From contig CBDFMY010000003.1 of the NCBI GenBank assembly GCA_965249835.1, positions 1,240,001 through 1,304,000 of the forward strand: DNA of 64,000 nucleotides, read 5' to 3'. Position numbers and translations under genes: made by a program. Each line of letters opens with the position of its first letter. Within the stretch, counting starts at the first letter, position 1. Shown here piece after piece: positions 9,583 to 19,062 of this stretch. This stretch comes from JAHRAW01 sp965249835 (GTDB lineage Bacteria; Pseudomonadota; Gammaproteobacteria; Arenicellales; Poriferihabitantaceae). The notes beneath the pieces were generated by a model. It was not told where the DNA came from and did no database searches. It was given only the letters and a program-made list of their open reading frames with translations.

Positions 9583-12500
9583 CTGCTCTGGAAAAACGCA
9601 TGGTTCTGCACCGTTTTATGTGCAACCAATTCGGTTATCAAAACTTGCGTACGATGCTGAATCGTTTCGACGATATATCAGATCAATTAGACCCAAGCCA
9701 CGGTAGCCCCTTTGCCCAGAAAGTTTTGATGCATCTCAAGAGCAATACCCCCGTGACCAGAGAAGATATTGCTCGCTATGACGAAAACATAATCGCCCAT
9801 AGCCAGACACTGCGAATGACTGTGGATAATGGCAAGTCATGGAAACCGTTTCAATATGTCGCCCTGCTATTTACCGAACGCTATCTTGATTTGTATTTTC
9901 AAGACCCTGAAGTTCTGGTTGAAAAGTTAAACCAATGGAAAAAAAGAGACAGCGCGTCCGGCATGGCTGACTACACGACCGCCGATCTTCGCACGCTTGC
10001 TTTTCAAAGCGCGACTGGTTCCGGCAAGACGCTTCTTTTGCACGCCAATATTTTGCAATACAAACACTATCTGAAAAAATACAAACGACTACACAAACTC
10101 AACAAAATAATACTGGTAACACCGGACGAAGGACTTTCCCGACAGCACCTGCGTGAATTGCAATCAAGTGGCATCCCGGCACAACTATTTTCCGATAATT
10201 CAGGCGGAGGGATGTTTTCTCACAGTGGCGGGGTAGTGGACATCATTGACCTTCACAAACTGGATGACAAGAAAGGCATTAAGCGGGTCGCTTTGGCATC
10301 CTTTGAAGAAAACAATCTTGTGATGGTGGATGAGGGTCATCTGGGCACCGGCGGCAAGGTTTGGAGAAACCGTCGCAAGCAACTGGCGAAAAACGGTTTT
10401 ACCTTTGAATACTCGGCAACATTTAATCAGGCGGTTTCCGGCAGTGGCGATGAAATCAAAAAACTGCGAGACGAATACGGCAAATCAATGTTGTTTGATT
10501 ATTCCTATAAATTTTTCTATGAAGATGGCTACGGCAAGGATTATCAAATATCCAATCTGCAAAACACCAACGATGGCGAAGCGAACAATGTTTATTTGCT
10601 TGCCTGCCTGTTGAAGTTTTATCAACAATGTCGGATTTTCGAGGATAAGGGCGGGCAGTGGCGGGAGTTCAACATCGCACCACCGCTTTGGGTGTTTCTC
10701 GGCAAGACGGTTACCGGCGGCAAGAGTGCCGGTAAGAAGGAGACAGAAACCGACGTACTCCGAATTATCTCTTTTCTATCTTGGGTACAAAGCCAACAAC
10801 GAGAAGTGATAGTAATGATTAAGAAACTTGTTAGCAATAATACCGGGCTTGTCGATGAACAAGGCACGGACATATTCAGTGGATCATTTTCCTACATAGA
10901 AAAGAAATCGCCGACAAGTATCTATAAGGATTTATCTTCGGTGGTTTTTCGTGGTAAGGGACAACTGCATATATCTCATCTCAGCGGTATGGATGAAATT
11001 CAACTCAGTGCCGGAGACGGCAATCCGTTCGGGGTCATCAATGTCGGCGATGCATCCGGGCTTTATAGCAAACTTGGAGATGTCAAAAATCAACTCTTTA
11101 CACTTTCAAAGGACGCATTTTCCAAACCGCTGTTTGCCGATGTGGATAACAACAATTCGCCGGTGAATATCGTTATCGGTGCGCGCAAATTTGCCGCCGG
11201 ATGGAATTCTTGGCGTGTCAGCACCATGGGGCTGATGCATGTGGGCACTGGCGAGGGGCCGCAAATCATCCAGATGTTTGGCCGGGGTGTTCGTCTCAAG
11301 GGACGCGACATGTCGCTCAAGCGGCATACCGCACTTGAAGGCGCAAGTCCGCAGGATGGCGACCTGCTCAAATTGCTTGAAACGCTCAACATCTTCGGTC
11401 TCAAAGCCAACTATATGGATAAGTTCAAACACTACCTTCAACAGGAAACCGGTGAAGTTGAACAGATTGTCGTTAAATTGCGGCCAGGGAAGGATTTCAA
11501 AAAAGCGCGCCGCCTTAAAATGATTAGGAAGCGCAAGAGCGCAGGAGAGTTTAAGTATTCCGACGAGCGGATTGATTTGCCCTTGATCCCCGACCTGACA
11601 ATAAGGATTGACCGTTACAAGCATTTACAGATTCTTGAATCGAGACAACAAAATCATGATGATGCCGAATCTATCACAACAGGCAAATTGAAAAAACAGC
11701 ATGTGGATTTGATTAACAAATTGTCGGTTTATCATCGAGTTCTTGAACGCAAGCATAGACTGTCATGGCATAACATGACTGTTTCTCAGAAAGCGGTGGA
11801 CACGCTACTTGAAAATGGCGATTGGTATGAACTTTACATTCCACTGGAAAAATTGGAGTTTTCCGAACATGGGCGAGTGCGAGAATGGGAAGACCTTGCG
11901 GTGGATTTAATTTGCGAATATGCCGATCAATACTGGCGCAAAGAACGAAATATTTGGGAACACCAGCACATGGAAGTTGTGCCGCTGGATGATGACGATC
12001 CGAACCATGTTTATGAATACAAACTATCGGTTGATGCTAAAGAGAAGGCACTGATTAAAGACATTGAACAGATGGCAGAAGATGTGAAACAAGGGCAATA
12101 CAATGAGATATATCCATTATCAGGCGGGTATCAACTTTCATTATTGAATCCAGGTTTCCACGCATATATACCTTTACTCCATGCCAAACCTCATGACTCA
12201 GCAAAAATCACGCCTATTCCTTTGAACGAGGGAGAAGCGAAATTTGTCAAGTATCTGAAGGATCTTGTGGAATACAAACATAATTTTGATGTTTTGCAAG
12301 GCAAAGAAATCTATCTGATGCGTAACATGAGTCGGGGTAAGGGCGTTTCTTTTTTTGATGATTATTCTTTTTATCCGGATTTTATTCTTTGGCTTGATGA
12401 TTCAACAAGACAGGATATATTGTTTATCGATCCGAAAGGTCTTGTGCATTACGACTCAAAAGTTAACTCAAAAGTGAATCTACACGAGCGAATAAAGGAC

Positions 12501-12689
12501 ACCGAGAAGAAAATTCAGCAGCAAAATAGCCGTCTTTTCTTACATTCTTATATATGGTCAGCCACGCAACCTAAAGACATTGGCGGAGAGAAACCAATGA
12601 CAGCAAAAAACCGCCAAAAACAAGGGATAGTCTTGGCGAGCCAAGGGATGTCAGGAATTCAAAATCTCTTACAAGATGCCCTGAAGTAA
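9579..12689 (+). CDS. Type III restriction endonuclease/helicase subunit (Res)
   Basis: A 1036-residue superfamily 2 helicase with a nuclease domain. Walker A is SATGSGKT (144-151), Walker B is DEGH (251-254), and motif VI is in QMFGRGVRLKG (about 565). The C-terminal PD-(D/E)XK site reads PD at 933-934 and DPK at 951-953. Res subunits cut DNA after ATP-dependent communication between two unmethylated head-to-head sites, together with Mod. The ATG overlaps the stop of the AbiJ-like gene. All catalytic motifs look intact. Confidence 0.9.
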   Translation: MTALEKRMVLHRFMCNQFGYQNLRTMLNRFDDISDQLDPSHGSPFAQKVLMHLKSNTPVTREDIARYDENIIAHSQTLRMTVDNGKSWKPFQYVALLFTERYLDLYFQDPEVLVEKLNQWKKRDSASGMADYTTADLRTLAFQSATGSGKTLLLHANILQYKHYLKKYKRLHKLNKIILVTPDEGLSRQHLRELQSSGIPAQLFSDNSGGGMFSHSGGVVDIIDLHKLDDKKGIKRVALASFEENNLVMVDEGHLGTGGKVWRNRRKQLAKNGFTFEYSATFNQAVSGSGDEIKKLRDEYGKSMLFDYSYKFFYEDGYGKDYQISNLQNTNDGEANNVYLLACLLKFYQQCRIFEDKGGQWREFNIAPPLWVFLGKTVTGGKSAGKKETETDVLRIISFLSWVQSQQREVIVMIKKLVSNNTGLVDEQGTDIFSGSFSYIEKKSPTSIYKDLSSVVFRGKGQLHISHLSGMDEIQLSAGDGNPFGVINVGDASGLYSKLGDVKNQLFTLSKDAFSKPLFADVDNNNSPVNIVIGARKFAAGWNSWRVSTMGLMHVGTGEGPQIIQMFGRGVRLKGRDMSLKRHTALEGASPQDGDLLKLLETLNIFGLKANYMDKFKHYLQQETGEVEQIVVKLRPGKDFKKARRLKMIRKRKSAGEFKYSDERIDLPLIPDLTIRIDRYKHLQILESRQQNHDDAESITTGKLKKQHVDLINKLSVYHRVLERKHRLSWHNMTVSQKAVDTLLENGDWYELYIPLEKLEFSEHGRVREWEDLAVDLICEYADQYWRKERNIWEHQHMEVVPLDDDDPNHVYEYKLSVDAKEKALIKDIEQMAEDVKQGQYNEIYPLSGGYQLSLLNPGFHAYIPLLHAKPHDSAKITPIPLNEGEAKFVKYLKDLVEYKHNFDVLQGKEIYLMRNMSRGKGVSFFDDYSFYPDFILWLDDSTRQDILFIDPKGLVHYDSKVNSKVNLHERIKDTEKKIQQQNSRLFLHSYIWSATQPKDIGGEKPMTAKNRQKQGIVLASQGMSGIQNLLQDALK

Positions 12690-12695
12690 CCCATC

Positions 12696-14030
12696 TCAGC
12701 CGGCTTTCATAGAAACTACAATCCGCGGATAATACCGCCACAAAGTCGCTGCGCGGATTAGCATGAAGCACGACAGAGCGAGGAACAATCCGTGGTTGCC
12801 GAGCAATGGAATCAGCAACGCAACGAGTGCAAGGTAGACGGCGGTGGATACCAGCATGGCGTTGCGCATTTCGCGGGCGTGGCCGGTGCCGATGAAAATA
12901 CCGTCCAGTTGGAAACTCCACACTGACAGCAACGGCAGCGCCATCATCCACCCCATGTATTGCTTTGATACATCAAGCACCGCGTCGATGTTGGTGAACA
13001 AGCCGATGATTTGTCCGCCGAACAACAAATAGGCGATGCTCGCCAGCAACGCTCCGGCGGCGGCCCACGCGGTGGACACGCGCACCGCACGCCGGAATGT
13101 GCGCGGGTTGCGCGCGCCGTAGGCACTGCCCGCCAGTGCTTCGGCGGCGTGAGCGAATCCATCCAACGCGTACGCCATGATGCTTTGCAGGTGCAATAAA
13201 ATCGTATTGGCCGCCAACACCACTTCGCCGAGGCGCGCGCTTTGCGCAGTGAACCAGGCGAACGCAAACATCAGGCACATGGTGCGAACGAAAATATTTC
13301 CGTTGGTGCGCATCAACTCGATCATGGCATCGGTCGCCAACACTTCGTTCCATCGAATGGAAGTCAGCGCGCGTCTAATTTCAACCCGCAACATAAAGAA
13401 GCCGATGGTGGCGGATACATATTCGGCGATCAATGTCGCCCATGCCACGCCGACGACTCCCAGTTTCAACACCGCAACGAATAGCAAATCCAACGCCACG
13501 TTGGTGAGATTTAAAGTCAGCACCAGGTATAGGGCGCGGCGGGTGTTGTGCATGCCGATGAACAGGCCGGTGAACACATAAACACACAGCGTCGCCGGCG
13601 CGCTCCACACGCGAATCAACGAATAGTCGGCCGCCAGTTGTTCGACTCGAGGGCTACTTTGCAGAAAGTATAAAGCCATTGCAATGAGCGGTTTGCCGAG
13701 CGCGATGATGACCAGTCCGAACAACAATGCCAGCAACAGCACCCGTAGTAGCGTGCGCGAAAGCATTCCGGCATCTCCGGTGCCAACTGCGCGGGCGATG
13801 AAACCGGTGGTGCCCATGCGCAGGAAACCAAACCCCCAGTAAAGGAAGGTGAATATCAGCGCGCCGAGGGCGACCGCGCCGATGTGATGCGGTTGCGGCA
13901 GGTGGCCGACCACGGCGGTGTCCACGGCACCCACCAGCGGCACCGAAATATTGGAGATGATCATTGGACCCGCCAGCATCCACACCGTGCGGTGGGTGAT
14001 GTTTGTCGGTGCGCGGTTCGGTGATGTCAT
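12696..14030 (-). CDS. MATE-family efflux transporter (DinF-like)
   Basis: A 444-residue membrane protein with about 12 hydrophobic helices in two similar halves. It begins with the MATE pattern GPMIISNISVPLVGAVDTAVVGHL, the N-terminal region that lines the cation and drug path. Length and the absence of an extra domain fit the DinF branch of cation-coupled multidrug exporters. It converges on res with a 6-bp gap and diverges from the MFS gene. The substrate is unknown. Confidence 0.9.
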   Translation of the reverse strand: MTSPNRAPTNITHRTVWMLAGPMIISNISVPLVGAVDTAVVGHLPQPHHIGAVALGALIFTFLYWGFGFLRMGTTGFIARAVGTGDAGMLSRTLLRVLLLALLFGLVIIALGKPLIAMALYFLQSSPRVEQLAADYSLIRVWSAPATLCVYVFTGLFIGMHNTRRALYLVLTLNLTNVALDLLFVAVLKLGVVGVAWATLIAEYVSATIGFFMLRVEIRRALTSIRWNEVLATDAMIELMRTNGNIFVRTMCLMFAFAWFTAQSARLGEVVLAANTILLHLQSIMAYALDGFAHAAEALAGSAYGARNPRTFRRAVRVSTAWAAAGALLASIAYLLFGGQIIGLFTNIDAVLDVSKQYMGWMMALPLLSVWSFQLDGIFIGTGHAREMRNAMLVSTAVYLALVALLIPLLGNHGLFLALSCFMLIRAATLWRYYPRIVVSMKAG

Positions 14031-14234
14031 GGGTGTCGGTCGCCCGGTCGGAGCGTGTTATCGGCGGCATGTCTGCCCGGATACTATACTTAACTTCCCC
14101 CTTTCATTGCCCTTTACTTCACTGCGTTTGGGGATACAATCCGCCGACTTCGTCGAGTCGGGCGGGGATGCGTTATCTCGGGCGGGAAGCCGCAAGGTTT
14201 CCAGATTGGTCAATTTTTGGCGAGGCAATGGCTC
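14031..14234. other. Divergent intergenic region between MATE and MFS genes
   Basis: About 200 bp with no credible gene. It must hold the promoters for both divergent transporter genes. TACAAT at 14135-14140 could be a -10 element for the MFS gene, but the matching -35 region is weak. No operator symmetry was found. Confidence 0.35.
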
Positions 14235-15545
14235 ATGTGGAACGACGTGCGCGCGACCTGGGCGCTACTGGTGGGCATCGGTTTCATGATGCTTGGCAAT
14301 GGTCTGCAAGGGACCTTGCTTGGCCTTCGCGCCACCATGGAAGGATTCCCCACTTTCACCACCGGCATCATGATGTCGGGCTATTTCGTCGGCATTTTCA
14401 TCGGCTCGGTTTTTGCGCCGCGACTGGTGGGGCGGGTTGGCCACATCCGCGTTTTCGCGGCCCTCGCCTCGGCCGCTTCCATCGCCATCCTCATCCACGG
14501 ACTGTATGTCCATGTGCTCACCTGGACTTTGATGCGCCTGATTACTGGCATCAGTTACGCCGGTTTGTTTGTGGTCACCGAAAGTTGGTTGAACGATCGC
14601 GCCGGCAACGAAAATCGCGGCAAGTTGCTGTCCATTTATATGGTAATCGTCACCTTGGGATTGGGCTGCGGGCAGTTTATGCTGAACCTCGCAGACCCGG
14701 CCGGAGTCGATTTGTTTATTCTGGTATCGGTGGTGGTGTCGTTCGGATTGATTCCCATGTTATTGACCGCTCGCCCGGCACCGGCCTTTGAGATGTCCGG
14801 CAAGATGACTCTGCGGCGATTGTTCAAGGCATCGCCGCTGGCGGTCATCAGCAACACCCTGACCGGCGTCGCCCACGGAACCATCTTCGGTCTCGGCGCG
14901 GTGTATGCGCGACAAAAAGGATTCAGCGTGGAGATGGTGTCCATTTTCATGGCTTGTTTTTTGTTCGGCGGGTTGCTGTTTCAATGGCCCCTCGGCATCT
15001 TCTCCGACCGCTTTGACCGCCGCGTGGTGATGGCGGGGATGGCTGGAGTTGCCGTAATCCTGACGTTGCTGACGGTATTCCTATCGGCCGGTAGCGTATT
15101 CTTTTTTGTGGTCATCGCATTGCTCGGCGGCGTCGCCATGCCGATGTATTCGATGTGCATCGCCTACGCCAACGATCGGCTGGAACCCGAAGAGATCGTC
15201 GCCGCCAGCGGTAGTTTGGTGATGGTCGCCGGAATCGGCTTGAGCACGGGCCCCATCATCGTGTCGTTCTTGATGTCGCAGTTCGGGCCAAACTTTTATT
15301 TCACCGGCATCGGCGGCGCGTTCGCTTTAATCTTTTTGTTCGCGGTGTATCGAATGGGGCAACGCGCCGGTGTGGATGTCGAAGATCAGTCGCCGACACT
15401 TGCGGCCGGACAGATTGGCACACCGATCGCTGAAATCTGTGCCACGGATGCGGTGGATTATGTCGAAGCGGTGGCCAGCGGCGAGGTGGAACGGCTCGAC
15501 CAACAAGAAGCGACCACCGAGCAGGATGTGGAACGACGCTTGTAG
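14235..15545 (+). CDS. MFS transporter (YcaD-like)
   Basis: A major facilitator of 436 residues from the chosen start. Twelve hydrophobic helices are apparent; the family signature appears as ESWLNDRAGNENRGK after TM5 and FSDRFDRR in the middle loop, both typical of the YcaD branch. The C-terminal 60 residues are hydrophilic. The frame opens at a TTG (14217), but the ATG at 14235 has GAGG 9 bp upstream and gives the usual short N-terminus. Substrate unknown. Confidence 0.88.
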   Translation: MWNDVRATWALLVGIGFMMLGNGLQGTLLGLRATMEGFPTFTTGIMMSGYFVGIFIGSVFAPRLVGRVGHIRVFAALASAASIAILIHGLYVHVLTWTLMRLITGISYAGLFVVTESWLNDRAGNENRGKLLSIYMVIVTLGLGCGQFMLNLADPAGVDLFILVSVVVSFGLIPMLLTARPAPAFEMSGKMTLRRLFKASPLAVISNTLTGVAHGTIFGLGAVYARQKGFSVEMVSIFMACFLFGGLLFQWPLGIFSDRFDRRVVMAGMAGVAVILTLLTVFLSAGSVFFFVVIALLGGVAMPMYSMCIAYANDRLEPEEIVAASGSLVMVAGIGLSTGPIIVSFLMSQFGPNFYFTGIGGAFALIFLFAVYRMGQRAGVDVEDQSPTLAAGQIGTPIAEICATDAVDYVEAVASGEVERLDQQEATTEQDVERRL

Positions 15546-15614
15546 CGCACGCACGGATAACGGATTACCTTTTTGGAGTATGATTACGCGCAATAGAGGA
15601 TGGTCAAAGGTGCC

Positions 15615-16535
15615 ATGCATAATAACTTTTCCCTGCGAACTCGAAACGATGCCGGCGGCACACCGCTACTGTCGGACTGGGGCGCAAACTGCGACTATGG
15701 TGTGTTGCGCGATGTGTTGCTTGGTCCGGTCGATCACTATCAATGGTTGAACACCAGTTCGGTGTCGAAAAAAAGTATTCGGCGCAATCTTGCGTTTGAT
15801 CACGCCACCGCCAAAGCCCAACACGCCGAGATGATTTCCGCTTACCAGTCAGCCGGCGTTACCTGCCATTTCCACGAAGCGGATGCGGCGTTGCCATATC
15901 AGGTGTTTGCGCGAGATTCATCGGCGATGACGCCTTTTGGCGCCATCATAACCAACATGGCGAACTGGTGGCGGCGCGGCGAAAATTTCCGTGCCATCGA
16001 AACTTACGCACGCCTCGGCATTCCCATCTACGACTATGTGACCGCCGGACACTTTGAAGGCGGAGATTTTAATGTCATTGAACCGGGCACCGTGCTAATC
16101 GGTTGGGAAGGCGACGAAGGCCGCAGTCAGCGGCAGGGCGCGTTGCAATTGCAAAACTGGTTTGAAGCCGAAGGTTGGGAAGTGATGCTGGCTGACATTG
16201 ATCCGTTCTATGTGCACATTGATCTCATGGTGGTGATGCTGGCACCCAAACTCGCCGCCGTGTGCCTCGAATCCACCGACCCGGAAGTGGTCGCGTGGCT
16301 TCAATCCAAACAAATCGAATTGGTGGCGGTGCCGTTTCAGGACACGCTGGATCTCGGTTGCAATGTCGTGGCGTTGGGCGATGACCGCATTTTGCTACCG
16401 AAAAAAAGCAAAGTGCTAAAACAAAAAGCCCGCGCGCTGGGGCTTGCGGTGTATGACCCGGATGTGTCCATGATCACACCGGGCGGCGGTGGAGTGCACT
16501 GCATGTGTCAGGCGTTACGCCGCGACCCGGCATAA
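15615..16535 (+). CDS. Amidinotransferase-fold hydrolase (DDAH/arginine deiminase-like)
   Basis: A 306-residue pentein-fold guanidine-modifying enzyme. Signature residues are present: FARD with Asp 101, EGGD (148-151), HID (His 201, Asp 203), and a C-terminal GGVHCMCQ with the likely nucleophile Cys 296. These match the Asp/Glu-His-Cys site of DDAH and arginine deiminases, which release citrulline and an amine or ammonia, or transfer the amidino group. The start at 15615 has AAGG upstream; an ATG at 15600 in the same frame is the alternative. An M19 dipeptidase gene follows after 23 bp, suggesting a shared catabolic pathway. The exact substrate is not fixed by sequence. Confidence 0.85.
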   Translation: MHNNFSLRTRNDAGGTPLLSDWGANCDYGVLRDVLLGPVDHYQWLNTSSVSKKSIRRNLAFDHATAKAQHAEMISAYQSAGVTCHFHEADAALPYQVFARDSSAMTPFGAIITNMANWWRRGENFRAIETYARLGIPIYDYVTAGHFEGGDFNVIEPGTVLIGWEGDEGRSQRQGALQLQNWFEAEGWEVMLADIDPFYVHIDLMVVMLAPKLAAVCLESTDPEVVAWLQSKQIELVAVPFQDTLDLGCNVVALGDDRILLPKKSKVLKQKARALGLAVYDPDVSMITPGGGGVHCMCQALRRDPA

Positions 16536-16558
16536 TTGGCATTCCTCGGCATCTCTCA

Positions 16559-17539
16559 ATGTTAATCATAGACGGATTGCAATACGCCAACTGGAGTCGG
16601 CCGCTGTTGGAAGAAATGCGTCGCGGCGGATTGGATTGTGTGCATGTAACCATCGCCTATCACGAAACTTGCGTCGAAACCTTGCGTAACATCGGTCAAT
16701 GGAACCGATTGTTTGAACAACACGGCGACCTCATCACAAAAGTCGGCACCGCGGATGAAGTCATCGCCGCCAAACAAGCCGGCAAAACCGGCCTAATGTT
16801 CGGTTTTCAAAATTGCTCGCCCATTGAAGACGATTATGCGTTGGTGGAAATTTTTCACACGCTCGGTGTGCGCTTTATGCAACTCAGTTACAACAACCAG
16901 AGTTTGCTCGCCACCGGTTGCTATGAAAAAAACGACTCCGGCATCACCCGCTTCGGCAAGCAAGTCATCCGCGAGATGAACCGAGTCGGTATGGTGGTGG
17001 ATATGTCGCACAGTGCCGAGCGTTCCACGCTGGAAGCGATCGAGTATTCATCCCGCCCCATCGCCATCACCCACGCCAACCCCGCTTCTTTCGAACCGGC
17101 GTTGCGCAACAAATCCGACCAGGTGCTAACCACCCTCGCCCAAAGCGGCGGCATGTTCGGTTTCAGTTTGTATCCGCATCATCTCAAAGGCGGCTCGGCT
17201 TGCCAGTTGGAAGACTTCTGCATGATGATTGCGCGCACCGCCGAGTTGATTGGCATCAAACACCTCGGCATCGGCTCCGACCTGTGCCAAAACCAGCCGG
17301 ATGCGGTGGTCGCGTGGATGCGAAACGGCAGATGGAGCAAGACCACCGACTACGGTGAAGGCACCGCCGACCATGCCGGCTGGCCGACGCAACCGGAATG
17401 GTTCAGCAACAGCACGCACTACGACAATCTCGCCCAAGGGTTGGCGCGAGTTGGATTTTCCGAAGACGAAGTGGAAAAAATCATGGGACGTAACTGGCTT
17501 AATTTTTTTGCGCGATCGTTCGGCGCAGCGGATTCCTGA
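16559..17539 (+). CDS. Membrane dipeptidase-like protein, peptidase family M19
   Basis: A metallohydrolase of the renal-dipeptidase (M19) family, 326 residues from the ATG at 16559 (MLIIDGLQYANWSR). Family landmarks include GFQNCSPIEDD (metal-site Glu), VDMSHSAERSTLEAIEYS, and AITHANP with a metal-binding His, then HLGIGSDLC with a catalytic Asp. A GTG at 16505 would overlap the upstream gene; the ATG start gives the N-terminus seen in this subgroup. These enzymes cut dipeptides, often with D-residues at the C-terminus. Pairing with a guanidine-modifying enzyme suggests a modified-amino-acid dipeptide as substrate, which is inference. Confidence 0.87.
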   Translation: MLIIDGLQYANWSRPLLEEMRRGGLDCVHVTIAYHETCVETLRNIGQWNRLFEQHGDLITKVGTADEVIAAKQAGKTGLMFGFQNCSPIEDDYALVEIFHTLGVRFMQLSYNNQSLLATGCYEKNDSGITRFGKQVIREMNRVGMVVDMSHSAERSTLEAIEYSSRPIAITHANPASFEPALRNKSDQVLTTLAQSGGMFGFSLYPHHLKGGSACQLEDFCMMIARTAELIGIKHLGIGSDLCQNQPDAVVAWMRNGRWSKTTDYGEGTADHAGWPTQPEWFSNSTHYDNLAQGLARVGFSEDEVEKIMGRNWLNFFARSFGAADS

Positions 17540-17604
17540 CAGGCATTAAAAAAAAAATGAGAATTCATGAGTTTTTTGTATCCGGTGAAAATACGCCTGT
17601 CAGG
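17535..17604. repeat. 10-bp inverted repeat before the orphan methyltransferase
   Basis: CCTGACAGGC at 17535-17544 and its exact reverse complement GCCTGTCAGG at 17595-17604 flank an AT-rich 50-bp spacer. The left arm overlaps the last codons of the M19 gene. It could be an operator, a terminator-like fold or an insertion scar next to the AT-rich methyltransferase gene. No U-run follows, so a simple terminator is unlikely. Confidence 0.5.
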
Positions 17605-17668
17605 TTTGGTCGTTGCCGGCGGGTGCATTGTTGTGAGTTGCGCATAAACATAAAAAGGAATGAACCAG

Positions 17669-18535
17669 ATGCTTGAACATAACAAAATCGTTAAAGGCGA
17701 TACATTTCATTTGCTACCAAAAATCGAAGAGGAAAGCATTGATTTAATTGTTTGTGACGGACCATACAGTGTCACGACGAACGAATGGGACAGAGTCGGT
17801 TCGATTCAAGAATACAACTTGAATTTATTAAAAATATTTTCCACCAAACTAAAAGATGGCGGTGCTTTATATCTATTTGGAAAAAATGATTGTATTGATT
17901 TTATCGATTATCGATCTTATTTGAATCTTAAATCCAAAATTGTCTGGTATCAGCCCAGTCGGCTTTCCCATGGGCGGGTCAGTTTCACCAATAATTACGA
18001 TATAATTTGTTACTTCGTCAAAGGCGATAAACCAAAAACTTTCAATTTGGATTCAATAAGAGTCCCGCAGTTGGTTGAACTGCAACATCGCTTAAGATGC
18101 GAAAATGTGCCTTCCGTTCGAACCGGAAAATATGGCAGAACAAAATTTAATGACAAAGGAAAAAACCCGGGTGATGTGTGGGGAGATATAAAGCAATTGA
18201 CTTATAAATCAAAAGAATTAGTCAGCAGGGAAGCACTCAACACAATTCAAAAGCCAGAAAAACTTTTTGAAAGAATTATATTGGCCAGTTCAAATAAAGA
18301 TGATCTTGTTTTAGATCCTTTTTGCGGAGTTGGAACAACAGCGGTTATGTGTAAAAAGCACAAAAGAAATTTTATTTGTTTCGAGAAAAATCACCAACTC
18401 GTAGAATGGGGGAATGAAAGAATAATGCGGTTGGGAAAAATTGAAATGGCACAACAAAGTGATTTATCCCAACCCATAATCGAGCCCCCAATGTCACCAG
18501 TGGCAACGCGGCCTTCCCCGCCACACACCGCCTAA
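17669..18535 (+). CDS. Orphan DNA methyltransferase (N4/N6, beta-class order)
   Basis: A 288-residue site-specific DNA methyltransferase with catalytic DGPY (30-33) and the AdoMet motif DPFCGVGTT (about 217-225). The ATG at 17669 has AAAGGA about 9 bp upstream; an ATG at 17660 overlaps that site. No restriction gene adjoins it. The gene is much more AT-rich than its neighbours except for its last 25 codons, where it runs into the hldE 3' end (4-bp tail-to-tail overlap), so its C-terminus may be a read-in tail gained on insertion. Likely a horizontally acquired solitary modification gene. Confidence 0.85.
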   Translation: MLEHNKIVKGDTFHLLPKIEEESIDLIVCDGPYSVTTNEWDRVGSIQEYNLNLLKIFSTKLKDGGALYLFGKNDCIDFIDYRSYLNLKSKIVWYQPSRLSHGRVSFTNNYDIICYFVKGDKPKTFNLDSIRVPQLVELQHRLRCENVPSVRTGKYGRTKFNDKGKNPGDVWGDIKQLTYKSKELVSREALNTIQKPEKLFERIILASSNKDDLVLDPFCGVGTTAVMCKKHKRNFICFEKNHQLVEWGNERIMRLGKIEMAQQSDLSQPIIEPPMSPVATRPSPPHTA

Positions 18536-18969
18536 CCCTCCCGAATTCGCTCAATCAACGCCGAAGTGGATAGTTGAAACTGGAATTTCAGTGAATGGAC
18601 TTTACCGCCCCAGCCGATTACTTCTTTGCCACCGACAATCTCTTCCAGCGGCCAGTCGCCGCCTTTCACCAGATAATCTGGTTTTATGCGGGTGATTAAC
18701 TCAAGGGGAGTGGTCTGGTCGTAGGAAATCACGGCATCCACCGAAGCCAATGCGGCCAGCAACGCCATGCGATCGGGCAACGGATTGATTGGTCGCCCGG
18801 GGCCTTTGTTCAGTTGGCGAACCGATTGGTCGCTGTTCACGCCCACCACCAGCATCGCGCCCAGGGCGGCGGCCTGTTCGAGGTAACTGCTGTGGCCTCG
18901 GTGCAGCAGGTCGAAACAGCCGTTGGTGAAAACCAGCGGGCGCGGCAACGCGGCGAGCCAGTCATCCAA
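18532..18969 (-). CDS. hldE: ADP-heptose synthesis adenylyltransferase domain (HldE C-terminal/RfaE2)
   Basis: A nucleotidyltransferase of the cytidylyltransferase fold: VFTNGCFDLLHRGH carries the HxGH site, and LVKGGDW plus STSALIERIR close the domain. It adds AMP to D-glycero-beta-D-manno-heptose 1-phosphate for LPS inner core. Only the adenylyltransferase half is present, as in species with split HldA/HldC. The usable start is a TTG at 18969, but the same frame upstream still reads like the family (ERKIYDPAHGVE) back to the TGA at 19063 and contains no ATG, GTG or TTG. Initiation may be at ATT/ATC (19008 or 19014) or the start was lost. Confidence 0.82.
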   Translation of the reverse strand: MDDWLAALPRPLVFTNGCFDLLHRGHSSYLEQAAALGAMLVVGVNSDQSVRQLNKGPGRPINPLPDRMALLAALASVDAVISYDQTTPLELITRIKPDYLVKGGDWPLEEIVGGKEVIGWGGKVHSLKFQFQLSTSALIERIREG

Positions 18970-19062
18970 CTCGACCCCGTGGGCCGGGTCGTAAATTTTT
19001 CGTTCAATTTCGATGGGGCTGCGCTCGATGAGTCTGGCAAACCGCGGTCGCCAATCTTGACA

